DNA of 64,000 nt, taken from the NCBI GenBank assembly GCA_050741915.1, contig JBOGEX010000058.1:1-64000 (forward strand). Reading direction: 5' to 3'. Within the stretch, counting starts at the first letter, position 1; each line of letters begins with the position of its first letter. This document shows, piece after piece, positions 15,081 to 23,025 of the stretch. Position numbers and translations under genes: made by a program. The notes under the pieces are model-generated. The model was not told where the DNA came from, made no database searches, and was given only the letters and a program-made list of their open reading frames with translations. The stretch is from JACCTH01 sp050741915. Lineage in GTDB: Bacteria > Actinomycetota > Acidimicrobiia > Spongiisociales > ZC4RG35.

Positions 15081-16409
15081 GTGAAATCTGGCCAGGTCCT
15101 ACTCGGCGCGACCTTGTTGGCCCTCGTCGCGTGTACCCCGGATTCCACGTCGTCGACGTCGACATCGTCGGCCAGCTCTCAGCCGCCCTCTTCCAGCACC
15201 AATGTGGTGTCGGGAACCACGGTGGCCCCCACGTTGCCTCCCGGGACCGAAGTGCTTTCAGAAAGTCTTCGGGCCGAGATCGCCCGTCTGATTCCCCGCA
15301 CCGAGGAGCTCCGGGAGCTCACATTTCTCGAGGCTCCTGCCATCGATGTCATCAGCACTGAGGAGCTCACTGAACGGGTGGTCGAGCAGGTGGCCGAGGA
15401 GTACGAAGACGTCGAGACCGACGAGGCGCTCTATCAGCTCCTGGGATTGGTACCACCTGACTACAACCTGCTCGACAACCTGACGATGCTCTATGGCGAA
15501 CAGGTAGCGGGCTATTACGAGGGCGATACCAAGGAGTTGGTGGTCACGGCTCGCAACGACGAGTTCACTCCGTTGGAAGAAGCGACCCTGGTCCATGAGC
15601 TCACCCACGCTTTGACTGACCAGCACCACGAGTTCAATGCCGAGTTCGACCGTCTCTTCGAGTCTGATCTGTTCGACCGTGGCTCGGCCCTGCAGGCGGT
15701 CATCGAGGGCGACGCCTCGCTCGTGGAGACCCTATTTGCCCAGCAGCTTTCGCCTGCTGAGCAGCAGGAGTTCCTGGAAGAGGCGTTCAACATCGACACC
15801 ACCGTCTTCGATTCGGTGCCCGAGTTCATTCAGGACAGCTTGATCTTCCCCTACGACGCCGGAGTCTCGTTCATTCAGAGCATCTGGGTCGAGGGCGGTT
15901 TTGCGGCGGTGGATGAGCTCTATGCCAAGCCTCCGGTTTCGACCGAGCAGGTCCTGACTCCGTCCGATTTTGGAACCGACCCTCCCGCCGAGGTAGAGGT
16001 GACCGACCGCGAGATAGATGAATACGAGCGTTCGTACGGATCGACCTGGGGCGAGCTCGGCTTCCGTCTGATGTTCGACCAGGTTTTGGGAGGCGCTTCG
16101 AACGCGGCCGAGGGCTGGGGGGGAGACGCCTACGTCGTCTACTTCAACGGCACCGATGTTCTCCTGGTGCTCGAATACCTCGGCGACACACCCGACGATG
16201 GTCAGCAGATGGCCGACGCTCTTCGGGATTATTTCGGAGTCATCACCGGCATAGGCGAGCCGGTCGTCGTAGAGGGTCCCGGCGCCGGCGTGACCTATGA
16301 GGGGGAGAACTACGCCTTCGTCGCCAATGTGGGGGAGCGAGTGTTGCTCGTCGCCTCCGGTGATCCGGCCATCGGCGCTATGGCCCGGGCCTGGTACCCC
16401 GAGTTCTAG
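15081..16409 (+). CDS. Putative exported lipoprotein with HExxH metalloprotease-like motif
   Basis: A 442-residue protein. A GTG start gives MKSGQVLLGATLLALVAC, a signal peptide with lipobox LVAC, so it is a predicted lipoprotein. A Ser/Thr/Pro-rich linker of about 35 residues follows. The soluble domain has YGEQVAGYYEGDTKELVV, then EATLVHELTHALTDQHHEFN, containing HELTH, a canonical HExxH zinc site, and downstream AVIEGDASLVETLFA, whose glutamate could be the third zinc ligand as in gluzincins. The C-terminal half ends in strands (GGDAYVVYFNGTDVLLVLEY). I do not recognise a named family. It likely acts outside the membrane as a peptidase. Its last 32 bases overlap the converging rsmI. Confidence 0.75.
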   Translation: MKSGQVLLGATLLALVACTPDSTSSTSTSSASSQPPSSSTNVVSGTTVAPTLPPGTEVLSESLRAEIARLIPRTEELRELTFLEAPAIDVISTEELTERVVEQVAEEYEDVETDEALYQLLGLVPPDYNLLDNLTMLYGEQVAGYYEGDTKELVVTARNDEFTPLEEATLVHELTHALTDQHHEFNAEFDRLFESDLFDRGSALQAVIEGDASLVETLFAQQLSPAEQQEFLEEAFNIDTTVFDSVPEFIQDSLIFPYDAGVSFIQSIWVEGGFAAVDELYAKPPVSTEQVLTPSDFGTDPPAEVEVTDREIDEYERSYGSTWGELGFRLMFDQVLGGASNAAEGWGGDAYVVYFNGTDVLLVLEYLGDTPDDGQQMADALRDYFGVITGIGEPVVVEGPGAGVTYEGENYAFVANVGERVLLVASGDPAIGAMARAWYPEF

Positions 16410-17220
16410 CGAGCACCTTTTCATAGAGCCCCCGGCGGGGGAGGTCGAGGTTTTCTGCGACCATGCGGACGGCGGTCGTCATTGATTGACCGGCGGCCAT
16501 GGCGGCAAGAACATCGTCGACCGCAACTCCGAGGTCTCCTGCCTTAGCCGCCACCGCTGACAGGACCAGCGTGAACTCGCCCATGACTTCTCTCTCCGCG
16601 TAGAGGTGGACAGCCTGGGCGCACGTCATCCAAAGAATCTCCTCGAATTTCTTGGTCAGTTCTCGAGCGATGCAAATCGGTCGCTCGGAGTGGACCTGGG
16701 CAAAATCATTGAGGTCCTCTCGCAGATGATTGGCACCGACGAAGACCACCACCGTCCGCCCCTCGGCCCCGATGTCGGCGATCCGGCTCTGACGCTCCCG
16801 GCCCCGGCGGGGAAGAAAACCTTCAAACACCACTCGGTCCGTCGGAAACCCGCTGACCGCCAGGGCGGCAGTCAGGGCGCTCGGCCCTGGAATCACGGTG
16901 ACGCGGGCTCCCGCCTGGCGCGCCACATTGACTGCCGACCAGCCGGGGTCGGAGATGGCGGGGGTGCCGGCATCGGTGAGCAAAGCAACGTTCAGGTTCT
17001 TCTCGAGGTCTGCCAGGAGCTGGGGCTGTCGAGCCCGTTCGTTGCCCACGAAGAAAGACCGCAGCCGTTTCTTGACCCCGAGAGCCTCGAGCAGGATCCG
17101 GCTCCTGCGGGTATCTTCGCAATAGATCACGTCGCTTTCACGGAGGGCTTGGGCTAATCGAGGGGAGGCGTCACTCAGGTTGCCGATCGGCGTCGCGCAG
17201 AGAATCAAGGTCCCGGGCAC
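16378..17220 (-). CDS. rsmI: 16S rRNA (cytidine1402-2'-O)-methyltransferase RsmI
   Basis: A 280-residue tetrapyrrole-methylase-fold enzyme that 2'-O-methylates C1402 of 16S rRNA in the ribosomal P site. Signatures are LILCATPIGNLSDASPRLAQ, YCEDTRRSRILL, ALLTDAGTPAISDPGWSAVN, VTVIPGPSALTAALAVSGFP, FEGFLPRRGRERQSRI and ELTKKFEEILW. Length is normal for the family. It converges with the HExxH lipoprotein, overlapping it by 32 bases. Its start lies inside the end of the DUF192 gene, so those two are probably translated from one leftward mRNA. The C-terminal extension (RTRGTRPGP) is unremarkable. Confidence 0.95.
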   Translation of the reverse strand: MPGTLILCATPIGNLSDASPRLAQALRESDVIYCEDTRRSRILLEALGVKKRLRSFFVGNERARQPQLLADLEKNLNVALLTDAGTPAISDPGWSAVNVARQAGARVTVIPGPSALTAALAVSGFPTDRVVFEGFLPRRGRERQSRIADIGAEGRTVVVFVGANHLREDLNDFAQVHSERPICIARELTKKFEEILWMTCAQAVHLYAEREVMGEFTLVLSAVAAKAGDLGVAVDDVLAAMAAGQSMTTAVRMVAENLDLPRRGLYEKVLARTRGTRPGP

Positions 17221-17557
17221 TGATCCACGATAAGGCGACGCCGATGGGCGGAGGCGTCAACGTGAGCGGGAGCTCGAGGATCGATTCGGCATCGCGTATT
17301 CGGACCACGTGTCGCGGCGCCAGCTCCTTCGTGAGGATCACGAGGAGGTCAGAGTCGAGCCCGCAGACCCATAGAGGAACCTTCATGCCGAGCCCATGCA
17401 CCGAGTTCCGATCGAGCCACAATCCGTAGCCGGCCGGCTCGGGGCGGAGTCCATGCCATCGAGCCAAGAACGAGACGGCTCGTCGAACCGGTCCGGAACG
17501 CCAGCCCTCACCGAAGAACTCACCAACCTCCTCGCATGATCGGATTGGTGGAGCCAT
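17171..17557 (-). CDS. DUF192 family protein
   Basis: A 128-residue protein. The DUF192 core is visible as LWLDRNSVHGLGMKVPLWVC, GLDSDLLVILTKELAPRHVV and the DAESILELPLT region. In this family a conserved H-x-FGM(R)-P-hydrophobic motif precedes a beta-rich domain; here it is HGLGMKVPLWV. The usual N-terminal region with an ERxxGL motif appears diverged. Many relatives carry a signal peptide, but none is seen here, suggesting a cytosolic form. It overlaps rsmI by 50 bases and probably shares its transcript. Molecular function of DUF192 is unknown. The start codon is not certain. Confidence 0.72.
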   Translation of the reverse strand: MAPPIRSCEEVGEFFGEGWRSGPVRRAVSFLARWHGLRPEPAGYGLWLDRNSVHGLGMKVPLWVCGLDSDLLVILTKELAPRHVVRIRDAESILELPLTLTPPPIGVALSWISARDLDSLRDADRQPE

Positions 17558-17618
17558 CTCCCGAAACTATCGAATTCCACCGCCAGCTGGAACAGCTGTT
17601 CTTCGAGTATCCAAGGTT

Positions 17619-17661
17619 TTCTCTGGGCTGCAACCGTCGTACAACGACGGGTAAAACCCAG
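17619..17661 (-). terminator. Hairpin repeat, family E copy 1; likely abrB terminator
   Basis: Directly after the abrB stop, the minus strand forms CCGTCGT-tgt-ACGACGG inside an outer CTGGG/CCCAG stem. The plus strand begins TTCTCTGGGCTG, shared with hairpins at 26999-27044 and, inverted, 27419-27463. A weak T-rich flank (GGTTTT) follows. Terminator role is inferred. Confidence 0.6.
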
Positions 17662-17669
17662 GGTTTTTG

Positions 17670-17903
17670 TTAAACCAACTGGGAGCGACAGTCCGAGCAG
17701 ATGCCGCGGCCTTTGAAAGGAGTGACGTCATCGGTGCGGCCGCAAAACGCGCATGTGTCTTCCATTTTGCGAAGGGTGATGCCGGTGCCTTCGATGGAGA
17801 TGAGAAGTTGATCGCCCTCGCGGATATTGAACAGACGCCGGGTCTCAGCCGGGATGACGATCCGTCCCAGATCGTCGATTTTCCGCACGATTCCAGCGTC
17901 CAT
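17670..17903 (-). CDS. AbrB/SpoVT-type DNA-binding regulator with C-terminal zinc ribbon
   Basis: A 77-residue protein. Residues 1-47 are a swapped-hairpin AbrB domain: MDAGIVRKIDDLGRIVIPAE, then RRLFNIREGDQLLISIEG, including the DNA-contacting RKIDDLGR arginines. Residues 48-77 carry a CxxC pair twice (CAFCGRTDD and CSDC), consistent with a small zinc ribbon. This is close to the Bacillus AbrB N-terminus but has a different tail. As a homodimer or tetramer it should act as a transition-type transcription regulator. It is monocistronic, transcribed leftwards, with a hairpin after the stop, and is divergent from tatD with 75 bases between. Targets are unknown. Confidence 0.88.
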   Translation of the reverse strand: MDAGIVRKIDDLGRIVIPAETRRLFNIREGDQLLISIEGTGITLRKMEDTCAFCGRTDDVTPFKGRGICSDCRSQLV

Positions 17904-17978
17904 CGACCCAACTCCTCGGCTTGCCTGCCGACATTACCCCTTAGGGTCAACCGGTGCCGGGCTACGCTCGCTCGTTGA

Positions 17979-18725
17979 ATGGGATGGGTCGACTCGCACT
18001 GTCATCTCCAGCTCGACGATCGAGATCCCGCCTTGTTGTTGGACCGCGCCACGGAAGTCGATTGGGTGGTGGTTCCGGGAGTAGACGCAAAGAGTTCGCG
18101 GGCTGCACTGGAGCTGGCCGATCGCTTCCCCGATCGAGTCATCGCCACCGCCGGGCTCCACCCTCACGAGGCATCTTCGTGGGCTAAGCAGGAGAGCGCG
18201 ATCGAGCACCTGGCCCTTCGCGCCGCCGCAGTGGGTGAGACCGGGCTCGACTTCTACCGCAACCTCGCCCCGCGCGACGATCAGGTCCGTTGCTTCGAGG
18301 ACCAGTTGCGTTTGGCCATCGCCCTCGAAAAACCTGTAGTCATCCATTGCCGCGATGCCTTCGCAGAGGTCTACGAGATCATCGAGCGCGAGGGCATCGG
18401 TTCGGACGCCATCCTGCACTGCTGGACGGGTGGGCGTCGTTGGACTAGGCGCTTCCTTTCCCTGGGCTGCTGGTTCTCCTTCGCCGGGCCGGTGGCCTTC
18501 AAAACCGGAGAGACAATCCGTCTGGCGGCGGAGCTGGTTCCTCCGGAGCGGGCATTGCTGGAAACGGACACCCCCTACTTGGCGCCGCCTCCCCATCGGC
18601 ATGAGCAGAACGAGCCGGCCTTCGTTTCATTGATCGGGGAGGTGCTGGCCCGGATTTGGTCCCTACCGGTCGACCAGGTCGCTACGCAAACCGCGGCCAA
18701 CGCGGCGTTGGTGTTTGGCCGTTGA
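17979..18725 (+). CDS. tatD: TatD-family metal-dependent hydrolase (DNase)
   Basis: A 248-residue TIM-barrel amidohydrolase. Metal ligands are visible in WVDSHCHLQLDD (HxH), AVGETGLDFYR (Glu), PVVIHCRDAF (His), HCWTGG (His) and ALLETDTPYLAPPP (Asp). TatD proteins are 3'-5' exonucleases or deoxyribonucleases, and in actinobacteria tatD conventionally heads the rsmA-ispE cluster as here. The TTGA overlap at 18722-18725 joins it to rsmA. Start is ATG 17979, giving MGWVDSHCHL. Length is typical. Confidence 0.94.
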   Translation: MGWVDSHCHLQLDDRDPALLLDRATEVDWVVVPGVDAKSSRAALELADRFPDRVIATAGLHPHEASSWAKQESAIEHLALRAAAVGETGLDFYRNLAPRDDQVRCFEDQLRLAIALEKPVVIHCRDAFAEVYEIIEREGIGSDAILHCWTGGRRWTRRFLSLGCWFSFAGPVAFKTGETIRLAAELVPPERALLETDTPYLAPPPHRHEQNEPAFVSLIGEVLARIWSLPVDQVATQTAANAALVFGR

Positions 18726-19522
18726 GCACCCGCCGAGGGGTAAAGGGCCTTCTCGACCGTCACGGCGTGAAACCGCGCCCTTCTTGGGGACAACACTTCC
18801 TCGTCGACCCCAACGTGATCGACCGGGTGGTGAGCACGGCTGCGGTCACACCGCGCGACCGCGTCCTCGAGGTCGGAGCGGGGACCGGCACTCTCACCCG
18901 CGCTTTGGCCACGGCCGGAGCCGAGGTGGTGGCGATCGAGATCGATCCGCGACTCCGGCCGGTGCTCTCCGAAGAGCTCGCCGGAACAACGGCGCAGGTG
19001 GTATATGCCGACGCCCTCGAGGTGGACTACCAACAACTGGTGCAACCGCCGCCGTGGAAGGCGATCGCCAACCTCCCCTATCAGGTGGGGACGATGCTCC
19101 TGCTCGACTGGTTGCGATTTGTCCCCGCCCTGACGGAGTTCACGGTGATGGTTCAACAGGAGGTGGGTGACCGTCTGGCTGCGGAAGTAGGAAATCCCGC
19201 CTATGGCCTCCCGAGTGTGGTGACGGGTCTGCACGGCGAGGCGCGGATCGCCTTCAAGGTTGGCCCCCAGGTTTTTTTTCCGGCTCCGCGGGTCTCGTCG
19301 GTGGTGATAACGATCAGGCGTCGACCTGCTCATGAGCTGACGGAGCGGGCGATCGAGTTGGCTGCGGCCGGATTTGGCCAACGCCGGAAGATGTTGCGGG
19401 GCTCACTCGGTGCGGTGCTGGATGATCCGGTTGCAGCACTCGAGCGGGCGGGGTTGGATCCCCGTCTGCGGGCCGAGGACCTCAGCCCAGCCGACTTCTT
19501 GCGCCTGGCGGAGTCGACGTGA
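18722..19522 (+). CDS. rsmA: 16S rRNA (adenine1518/1519-N6)-dimethyltransferase RsmA (KsgA)
   Basis: A 266-residue dimethylase of the two adjacent adenines in 16S helix 45. Motifs are PSWGQHFLVDPNVIDRVV, the SAM loop VLEVGAGTGTLTRALA, VVAIEIDPRL and the catalytic IANLPYQVGTMLL (NLPY). FFPAPRVSSVVITI and a C-terminal four-helix segment follow. I start at the TTG that overlaps the tatD stop; GTG 18769 is possible but would cut the N-terminal helix. The next gene ispE overlaps in turn (GTGA). Translational coupling across tatD-rsmA-ispE is evident. Confidence 0.95.
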   Translation: MSTRRGVKGLLDRHGVKPRPSWGQHFLVDPNVIDRVVSTAAVTPRDRVLEVGAGTGTLTRALATAGAEVVAIEIDPRLRPVLSEELAGTTAQVVYADALEVDYQQLVQPPPWKAIANLPYQVGTMLLLDWLRFVPALTEFTVMVQQEVGDRLAAEVGNPAYGLPSVVTGLHGEARIAFKVGPQVFFPAPRVSSVVITIRRRPAHELTERAIELAAAGFGQRRKMLRGSLGAVLDDPVAALERAGLDPRLRAEDLSPADFLRLAEST

Positions 19523-20358
19523 GTGTCTGGGAGGCGCCGGCGAAGGTAAACCTCGGTCTGGAGGTTGGTCCTCGCGAAGCCAGTGGCCTCCATCCCCTGC
19601 GCTCACTCGTCCTTTGTGTCGATTGGACCGATGTACTGCGGTTCGATGAATCCGATGAAGATCACCTGCAAATTTCGGGGGCCGACTTGCCAGACGACGG
19701 GGAGAACCTGATCTGGAAGGCAGTCTCGGCGATCCGAGGCGGCAACCGACCACAACTCGATATCACGTTGGAGAAGTCCATCGCTGTCGCCGGCGGCTTG
19801 GGGGGCGGCTCGAGTGACGCCGCCGCCACGCTGGCCGCTGTCGCCGACCTTACGGGCCGGGATGAAGAAGCGGTTCTGTCGGCCGCCTACGAGGTTGGCT
19901 CCGACGTTGCGCTGTTTCTTCGGGGCGGCCTCCAGCGGATGGAGGGCTTTGGCGAGCGACTCACGCGTGAGAAGGCGATCCCTGACTTCTCGGTAGCGAT
20001 TGCCGTACCTCCCTTCGAGCTCAGCACTGCCAGGGTCTACGAGCGCTGGGACTCACTCGCGGCACCCCATGGTCCCGAGATCGACGGCAGGCGGCTTCCG
20101 CCCTCGCTTCGCCTCCTGGGCCCGCTGCGCAACGACCTGACGCCAGCCGCGATCGATCTTCAGCCAGAGCTGGCTGATTTCATGGTCGAGCTTTCCAACA
20201 CCTGGGAGCAACCGGTGATGATGAGTGGCTCCGGACCGGCGCTATTCGGTCTCTTCCCCGACCTCTCCGAAGCTGAAGACGCCGCCGCCGCCCCCCCCGC
20301 CTGCCGCCACCGCCAAGCCGCCTCCCCCCGCTCGAACGGCGTCGAACGAATCGATTGA
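19519..20358 (+). CDS. ispE: 4-diphosphocytidyl-2-C-methyl-D-erythritol kinase IspE
   Basis: A 279-residue GHMP kinase of the MEP isoprenoid pathway, phosphorylating the 2-hydroxyl of CDP-methylerythritol. Motif 1 is EAPAKVNLGLEV, the ATP glycine loop is AVAGGLGGGSSDAAATLAAV, and motif 3 is MMSGSGPALFGLFP. All are intact. The C-terminus (AAAAPPACRHRQAASPRSNG) is proline- and alanine-rich and unlike the usual end, perhaps from a slippage in the run of C at 20291-20300, but the frame ends in a plausible GVERID. It begins with GTG overlapping rsmA. A palindromic repeat follows the stop. Confidence 0.93.
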   Translation: MSVWEAPAKVNLGLEVGPREASGLHPLRSLVLCVDWTDVLRFDESDEDHLQISGADLPDDGENLIWKAVSAIRGGNRPQLDITLEKSIAVAGGLGGGSSDAAATLAAVADLTGRDEEAVLSAAYEVGSDVALFLRGGLQRMEGFGERLTREKAIPDFSVAIAVPPFELSTARVYERWDSLAAPHGPEIDGRRLPPSLRLLGPLRNDLTPAAIDLQPELADFMVELSNTWEQPVMMSGSGPALFGLFPDLSEAEDAAAAPPACRHRQAASPRSNGVERID

Positions 20359-20365
20359 CTTTTTC

Positions 20366-20418
20366 GGTTCTTATCAGCTAGACCGACCATTTGTGGTCGG
20401 TTTGAGCGCGTCGAACGC
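20366..20418. repeat. Palindromic repeat, family B copy 1
   Basis: GGTTCTTATCAGCT is followed by the perfect hairpin ACCGACCA-TTTG-TGGTCGGT and then GCGCGTCGAACGC. A second copy lies at 52749-52802. It sits between the ispE stop and tRNA-Gln and could serve as an ispE terminator. Confidence 0.75.
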
Positions 20419-20454
20419 GCCCGCCAGGCCAAATATCATCTGACCGAACCCCTT

Positions 20455-20526
20455 TGGGGGGTGGTGTAACCGGAAGCACAACGGACTTTGGATCCGTTAG
20501 AGCGGGTTCGAGCCCTGCCCCCCCAG
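20455..20526 (+). tRNA. tRNA-Gln (anticodon TTG)
   Basis: A 72-nt cloverleaf. The acceptor stem TGGGGGG (20455-20461) pairs with CCCCCCA (20519-20525), with discriminator G. The anticodon stem ACGGA/TCCGT encloses loop CTTTGGA with anticodon TTG. The T arm is GCGGG-TTCGAGC-CCTGC. CCA is not encoded. It lies between ispE and glmU. Confidence 0.93.
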
Positions 20527-20556
20527 CTTGGAAACCTCCTACTCGAGCCTGGGCCC

Positions 20557-21942
20557 GTGAGCCTCTACGCCATCGTTCTTGCCGCCGGGCAAGGCACGAG
20601 GATGAAATCCGATCTTCCCAAGGTGCTCCACACCGCTCTCGGGCGACCGATGATCGAATGGGTACTCGACTCGGTGACGGCCTTGGAGCCAAAGAAAACG
20701 CTGGTCGTCGTTGGGTCAGGTGCCGAGGAGGTGGTGGCGGCCCTTCCGCCGGGAACTGTCGCCGTCCACCAAGCGCAACAACTCGGCACCGGGCACGCCG
20801 TGGATGTCGCGCTGTCGGAGGTCATCGACGGTTCCCCGGACGACACGATCCTCGTCGTCTACGGGGACATGCCCTTGCTGGGCCCCAGCTTGTTGCGCCA
20901 GACGGTCGAGGCTCGTGACGGCAAGGCCGCGGCGATGGTGTCCTTCCGGGCCGAGGATCCGACCGGCTACGGGCGGATCGTGCGCGACCATCGCGACCAG
21001 TTGCTCCGGGTGGTCGAAGAAAGCGATGCCAGCGAGGCCGAACGTCTGCTGGACGAGGTAAACGCCGGGGTCTATGCCTTTTCCTCGGCAGTCTTGAGAA
21101 GCGCCTTGCGCCAGAATGACAGCGACAATGCTCAGAAGGAGTACTACCTGCCCGATGTAATTCCACAGATGATCGAAGAGGGAGGTGTAGCCATTGTGAA
21201 AGCGGAGCCAGATGAGGTGGCGGGAGTCAACTCTCAGGATCAGCTTTCCTCCGCCGAAGCACAGCTACGGAAGAGGATCAATCTCGATTGGCAACAGCAG
21301 GGAGTGTGGATGCAGGATCCCGATCGCGTCTATATCGACCCCTCGGTGACCCTTGCTCCCGGAGTGCGCCTTTACCCCGGCGTCCATCTCGAAGGCAGGA
21401 CCGTCGTCGCCGAGGGGGCGGTGGTCGGGCCCGAGGTCTATGCGGTCGATTCCGAGATCGGAGCCCGCAGTCGGGTCTGGTATTCGGTGCTGAGAAAGGC
21501 GCGGGTGGGCGAGGAAGTCGAGGTCGGTCCTTACGCATCGCTTCGCCCCGGGACGGTGCTGGCCGCCCGGTCGAAGGCGGGCACCTTCGTCGAGATGAAG
21601 AACACGTCGGTGGGGGAGGGGGCCAAGGTTCCGCACCTGTCCTATCTCGGCGACGCCACGGTCGGGGCGCGGACCAACATCGGAGCCGGCACCATCACTT
21701 GCAACTACAACGGCTACGAGAAGTTTCCGACGACGATTGGCGAGGACGTCTTCATCGGCTCGGACACGATGTTCGTTGCGCCGGTCGAGATCGGTGACAA
21801 GGCTGTGACAGGCGCCGGTTCCGTGATCACCAATGACGTGGCGCCGGGAGCGCTAGCTGTCGAACGCTCCTCGCAGAAAGAGATACCGGACTACGCTCAG
21901 AAGCTCGCAGCCCGTTATCGCAACCGCAAGTCCGAGGACTAG
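20557..21942 (+). CDS. glmU: Bifunctional GlmU (GlcNAc-1-P uridyltransferase / GlcN-1-P acetyltransferase)
   Basis: A 461-residue enzyme making UDP-GlcNAc for peptidoglycan. The N-terminal pyrophosphorylase has YAIVLAAGQGTRMKSDLPKV, TGHAVDVALSE, VYGDMPLL and GYGRIV. The C-terminal left-handed beta helix shows hexapeptide repeats, GAGTITCNYNGYEKFPTTIG and GSDTMFVAPVEIG, with the acetyltransferase active-site region KNTSVGEGAKVPHLSYLGDA. The frame is open 23 codons further upstream through the tRNA, so GTG 20557 is the sensible start. prs starts immediately after its stop, a conserved actinobacterial pair. Confidence 0.96.
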   Translation: MSLYAIVLAAGQGTRMKSDLPKVLHTALGRPMIEWVLDSVTALEPKKTLVVVGSGAEEVVAALPPGTVAVHQAQQLGTGHAVDVALSEVIDGSPDDTILVVYGDMPLLGPSLLRQTVEARDGKAAAMVSFRAEDPTGYGRIVRDHRDQLLRVVEESDASEAERLLDEVNAGVYAFSSAVLRSALRQNDSDNAQKEYYLPDVIPQMIEEGGVAIVKAEPDEVAGVNSQDQLSSAEAQLRKRINLDWQQQGVWMQDPDRVYIDPSVTLAPGVRLYPGVHLEGRTVVAEGAVVGPEVYAVDSEIGARSRVWYSVLRKARVGEEVEVGPYASLRPGTVLAARSKAGTFVEMKNTSVGEGAKVPHLSYLGDATVGARTNIGAGTITCNYNGYEKFPTTIGEDVFIGSDTMFVAPVEIGDKAVTGAGSVITNDVAPGALAVERSSQKEIPDYAQKLAARYRNRKSED

Positions 21943-22911
21943 ATGGATGTCGTAAGCCGCAACCGGATGATGCTCTTCACGGGCGGGGCGAACTTACCTT
22001 TGGCGGAAGAAGTCGCCGACATTCTTGGCGTTCGGATCGGCCAGCTCCACCGCTCCACGTTCGCCAACGGCGAAATCTACGACCGCCCCATCGAGAGCGT
22101 GCGCGGGGCCGACTGCTTCGTCATGCAGAGTCATTCGGCTCCGATCAACGAGAACATCATGGAGCACTTCATCATCATCGATGCGCTGCGTCGGGCGTCG
22201 GCCCGACGGATCACAGCGGTGATGCCCTTCTACGGATACTCGCGGCAGGACAAGAAGGTGCTTCCCCGGGAGCCAATCACCGCCCGCATGATCGGTGACT
22301 TCTTCGTCACCGCCGGCGCCGATCGCCTGGTGTCGGTCGACCTCCACTCCGGTCAGCTGCAGGGATTCGTCCCCAGCTTCGATCACCTCACCGCCCTCCC
22401 CATCATTACCGATTACCTGCGAGAACGAATTTCGGGACCGACCGCGATTGTCTCGCCCGATGCCGGTGGTGTGAAGCGGGCAGAGAAATACGCCCGCCGC
22501 CTCGATGGCACGGTCGCCTTCGTCTACAAGCGACGCGAGCCCGACACTCACAATGTCTCTGCCGCCCACGAGCTGGCAGGCGACGTCAAAGGACGGCACG
22601 CCATCATCGTTGACGACATGGTCGATACCGCCGGCTCCGTGACCAACGCCGCCGACCTGCTGCGCGATCATGGAGCGCTATCGGTGCGGATCGCGGCGAC
22701 TCATGCCATTCTCTCCGAGCCCGCCATAGATCGGATCAAGAATTCGGCGGTGGAAGAGGTGATCGTCACGAACACGTTGCCGGTTCCTGACGACGCCCAG
22801 CGGCTCGACAAGATCAAGGTGCTGTCGATCGCCTCGATCCTTGCGGAGGCTGTGCATGCCATTTTCACCGAGAGCTCGGTCTCGGAGATCTTCCTTGGCG
22901 ACAACACCTGA
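21943..22911 (+). CDS. prs: Ribose-phosphate pyrophosphokinase
   Basis: A 322-residue PRPP synthetase, producing phosphoribosyl pyrophosphate from ribose 5-phosphate and ATP for nucleotide, histidine and tryptophan synthesis. Motifs are MLFTGGANLPLAEEVADIL, FANGEIYDRPIESVRGADCF, the flexible loop FYGYSRQDKKVLPREPITAR, the DLHSGQ region, and the PRPP-binding AIIVDDMVDTAGSVTNAADL. It begins with ATG directly after the glmU stop with no gap, implying coupling. A GC-rich repeat (family D) follows. Complete and of normal length. Confidence 0.96.
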   Translation: MDVVSRNRMMLFTGGANLPLAEEVADILGVRIGQLHRSTFANGEIYDRPIESVRGADCFVMQSHSAPINENIMEHFIIIDALRRASARRITAVMPFYGYSRQDKKVLPREPITARMIGDFFVTAGADRLVSVDLHSGQLQGFVPSFDHLTALPIITDYLRERISGPTAIVSPDAGGVKRAEKYARRLDGTVAFVYKRREPDTHNVSAAHELAGDVKGRHAIIVDDMVDTAGSVTNAADLLRDHGALSVRIAATHAILSEPAIDRIKNSAVEEVIVTNTLPVPDDAQRLDKIKVLSIASILAEAVHAIFTESSVSEIFLGDNT

Positions 22912-22921
22912 TCTTCTGCCG

Positions 22922-23019
22922 TTTCTCCCTCCGAAGGGGGGAGTACCGGCGTAGCGGGGAGGGGGAATTCCGGCGCAGTCGGAGAGGGCGGAGAATCGGC
23001 GTAGCCGGGGAGGGGGAAT
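22922..23019. repeat. GC-rich intergenic repeat, family D copy 3
   Basis: Three tandem, degenerate versions of the module GTACCGGCGTAGCGGGGAGG followed by a short purine run occur between prs and the converging LysM gene. The spacing is near 40 bp. The related modules at 514-641, 14251-14293 and 56323-56424 have one unit each. Confidence 0.75.
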
Positions 23020-23025
23020 AAAGGG

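Noticed and set aside
20488..20557. Upstream start for glmU
   Set aside because: The extra codons come from inside tRNA-Gln and its 3' flank.
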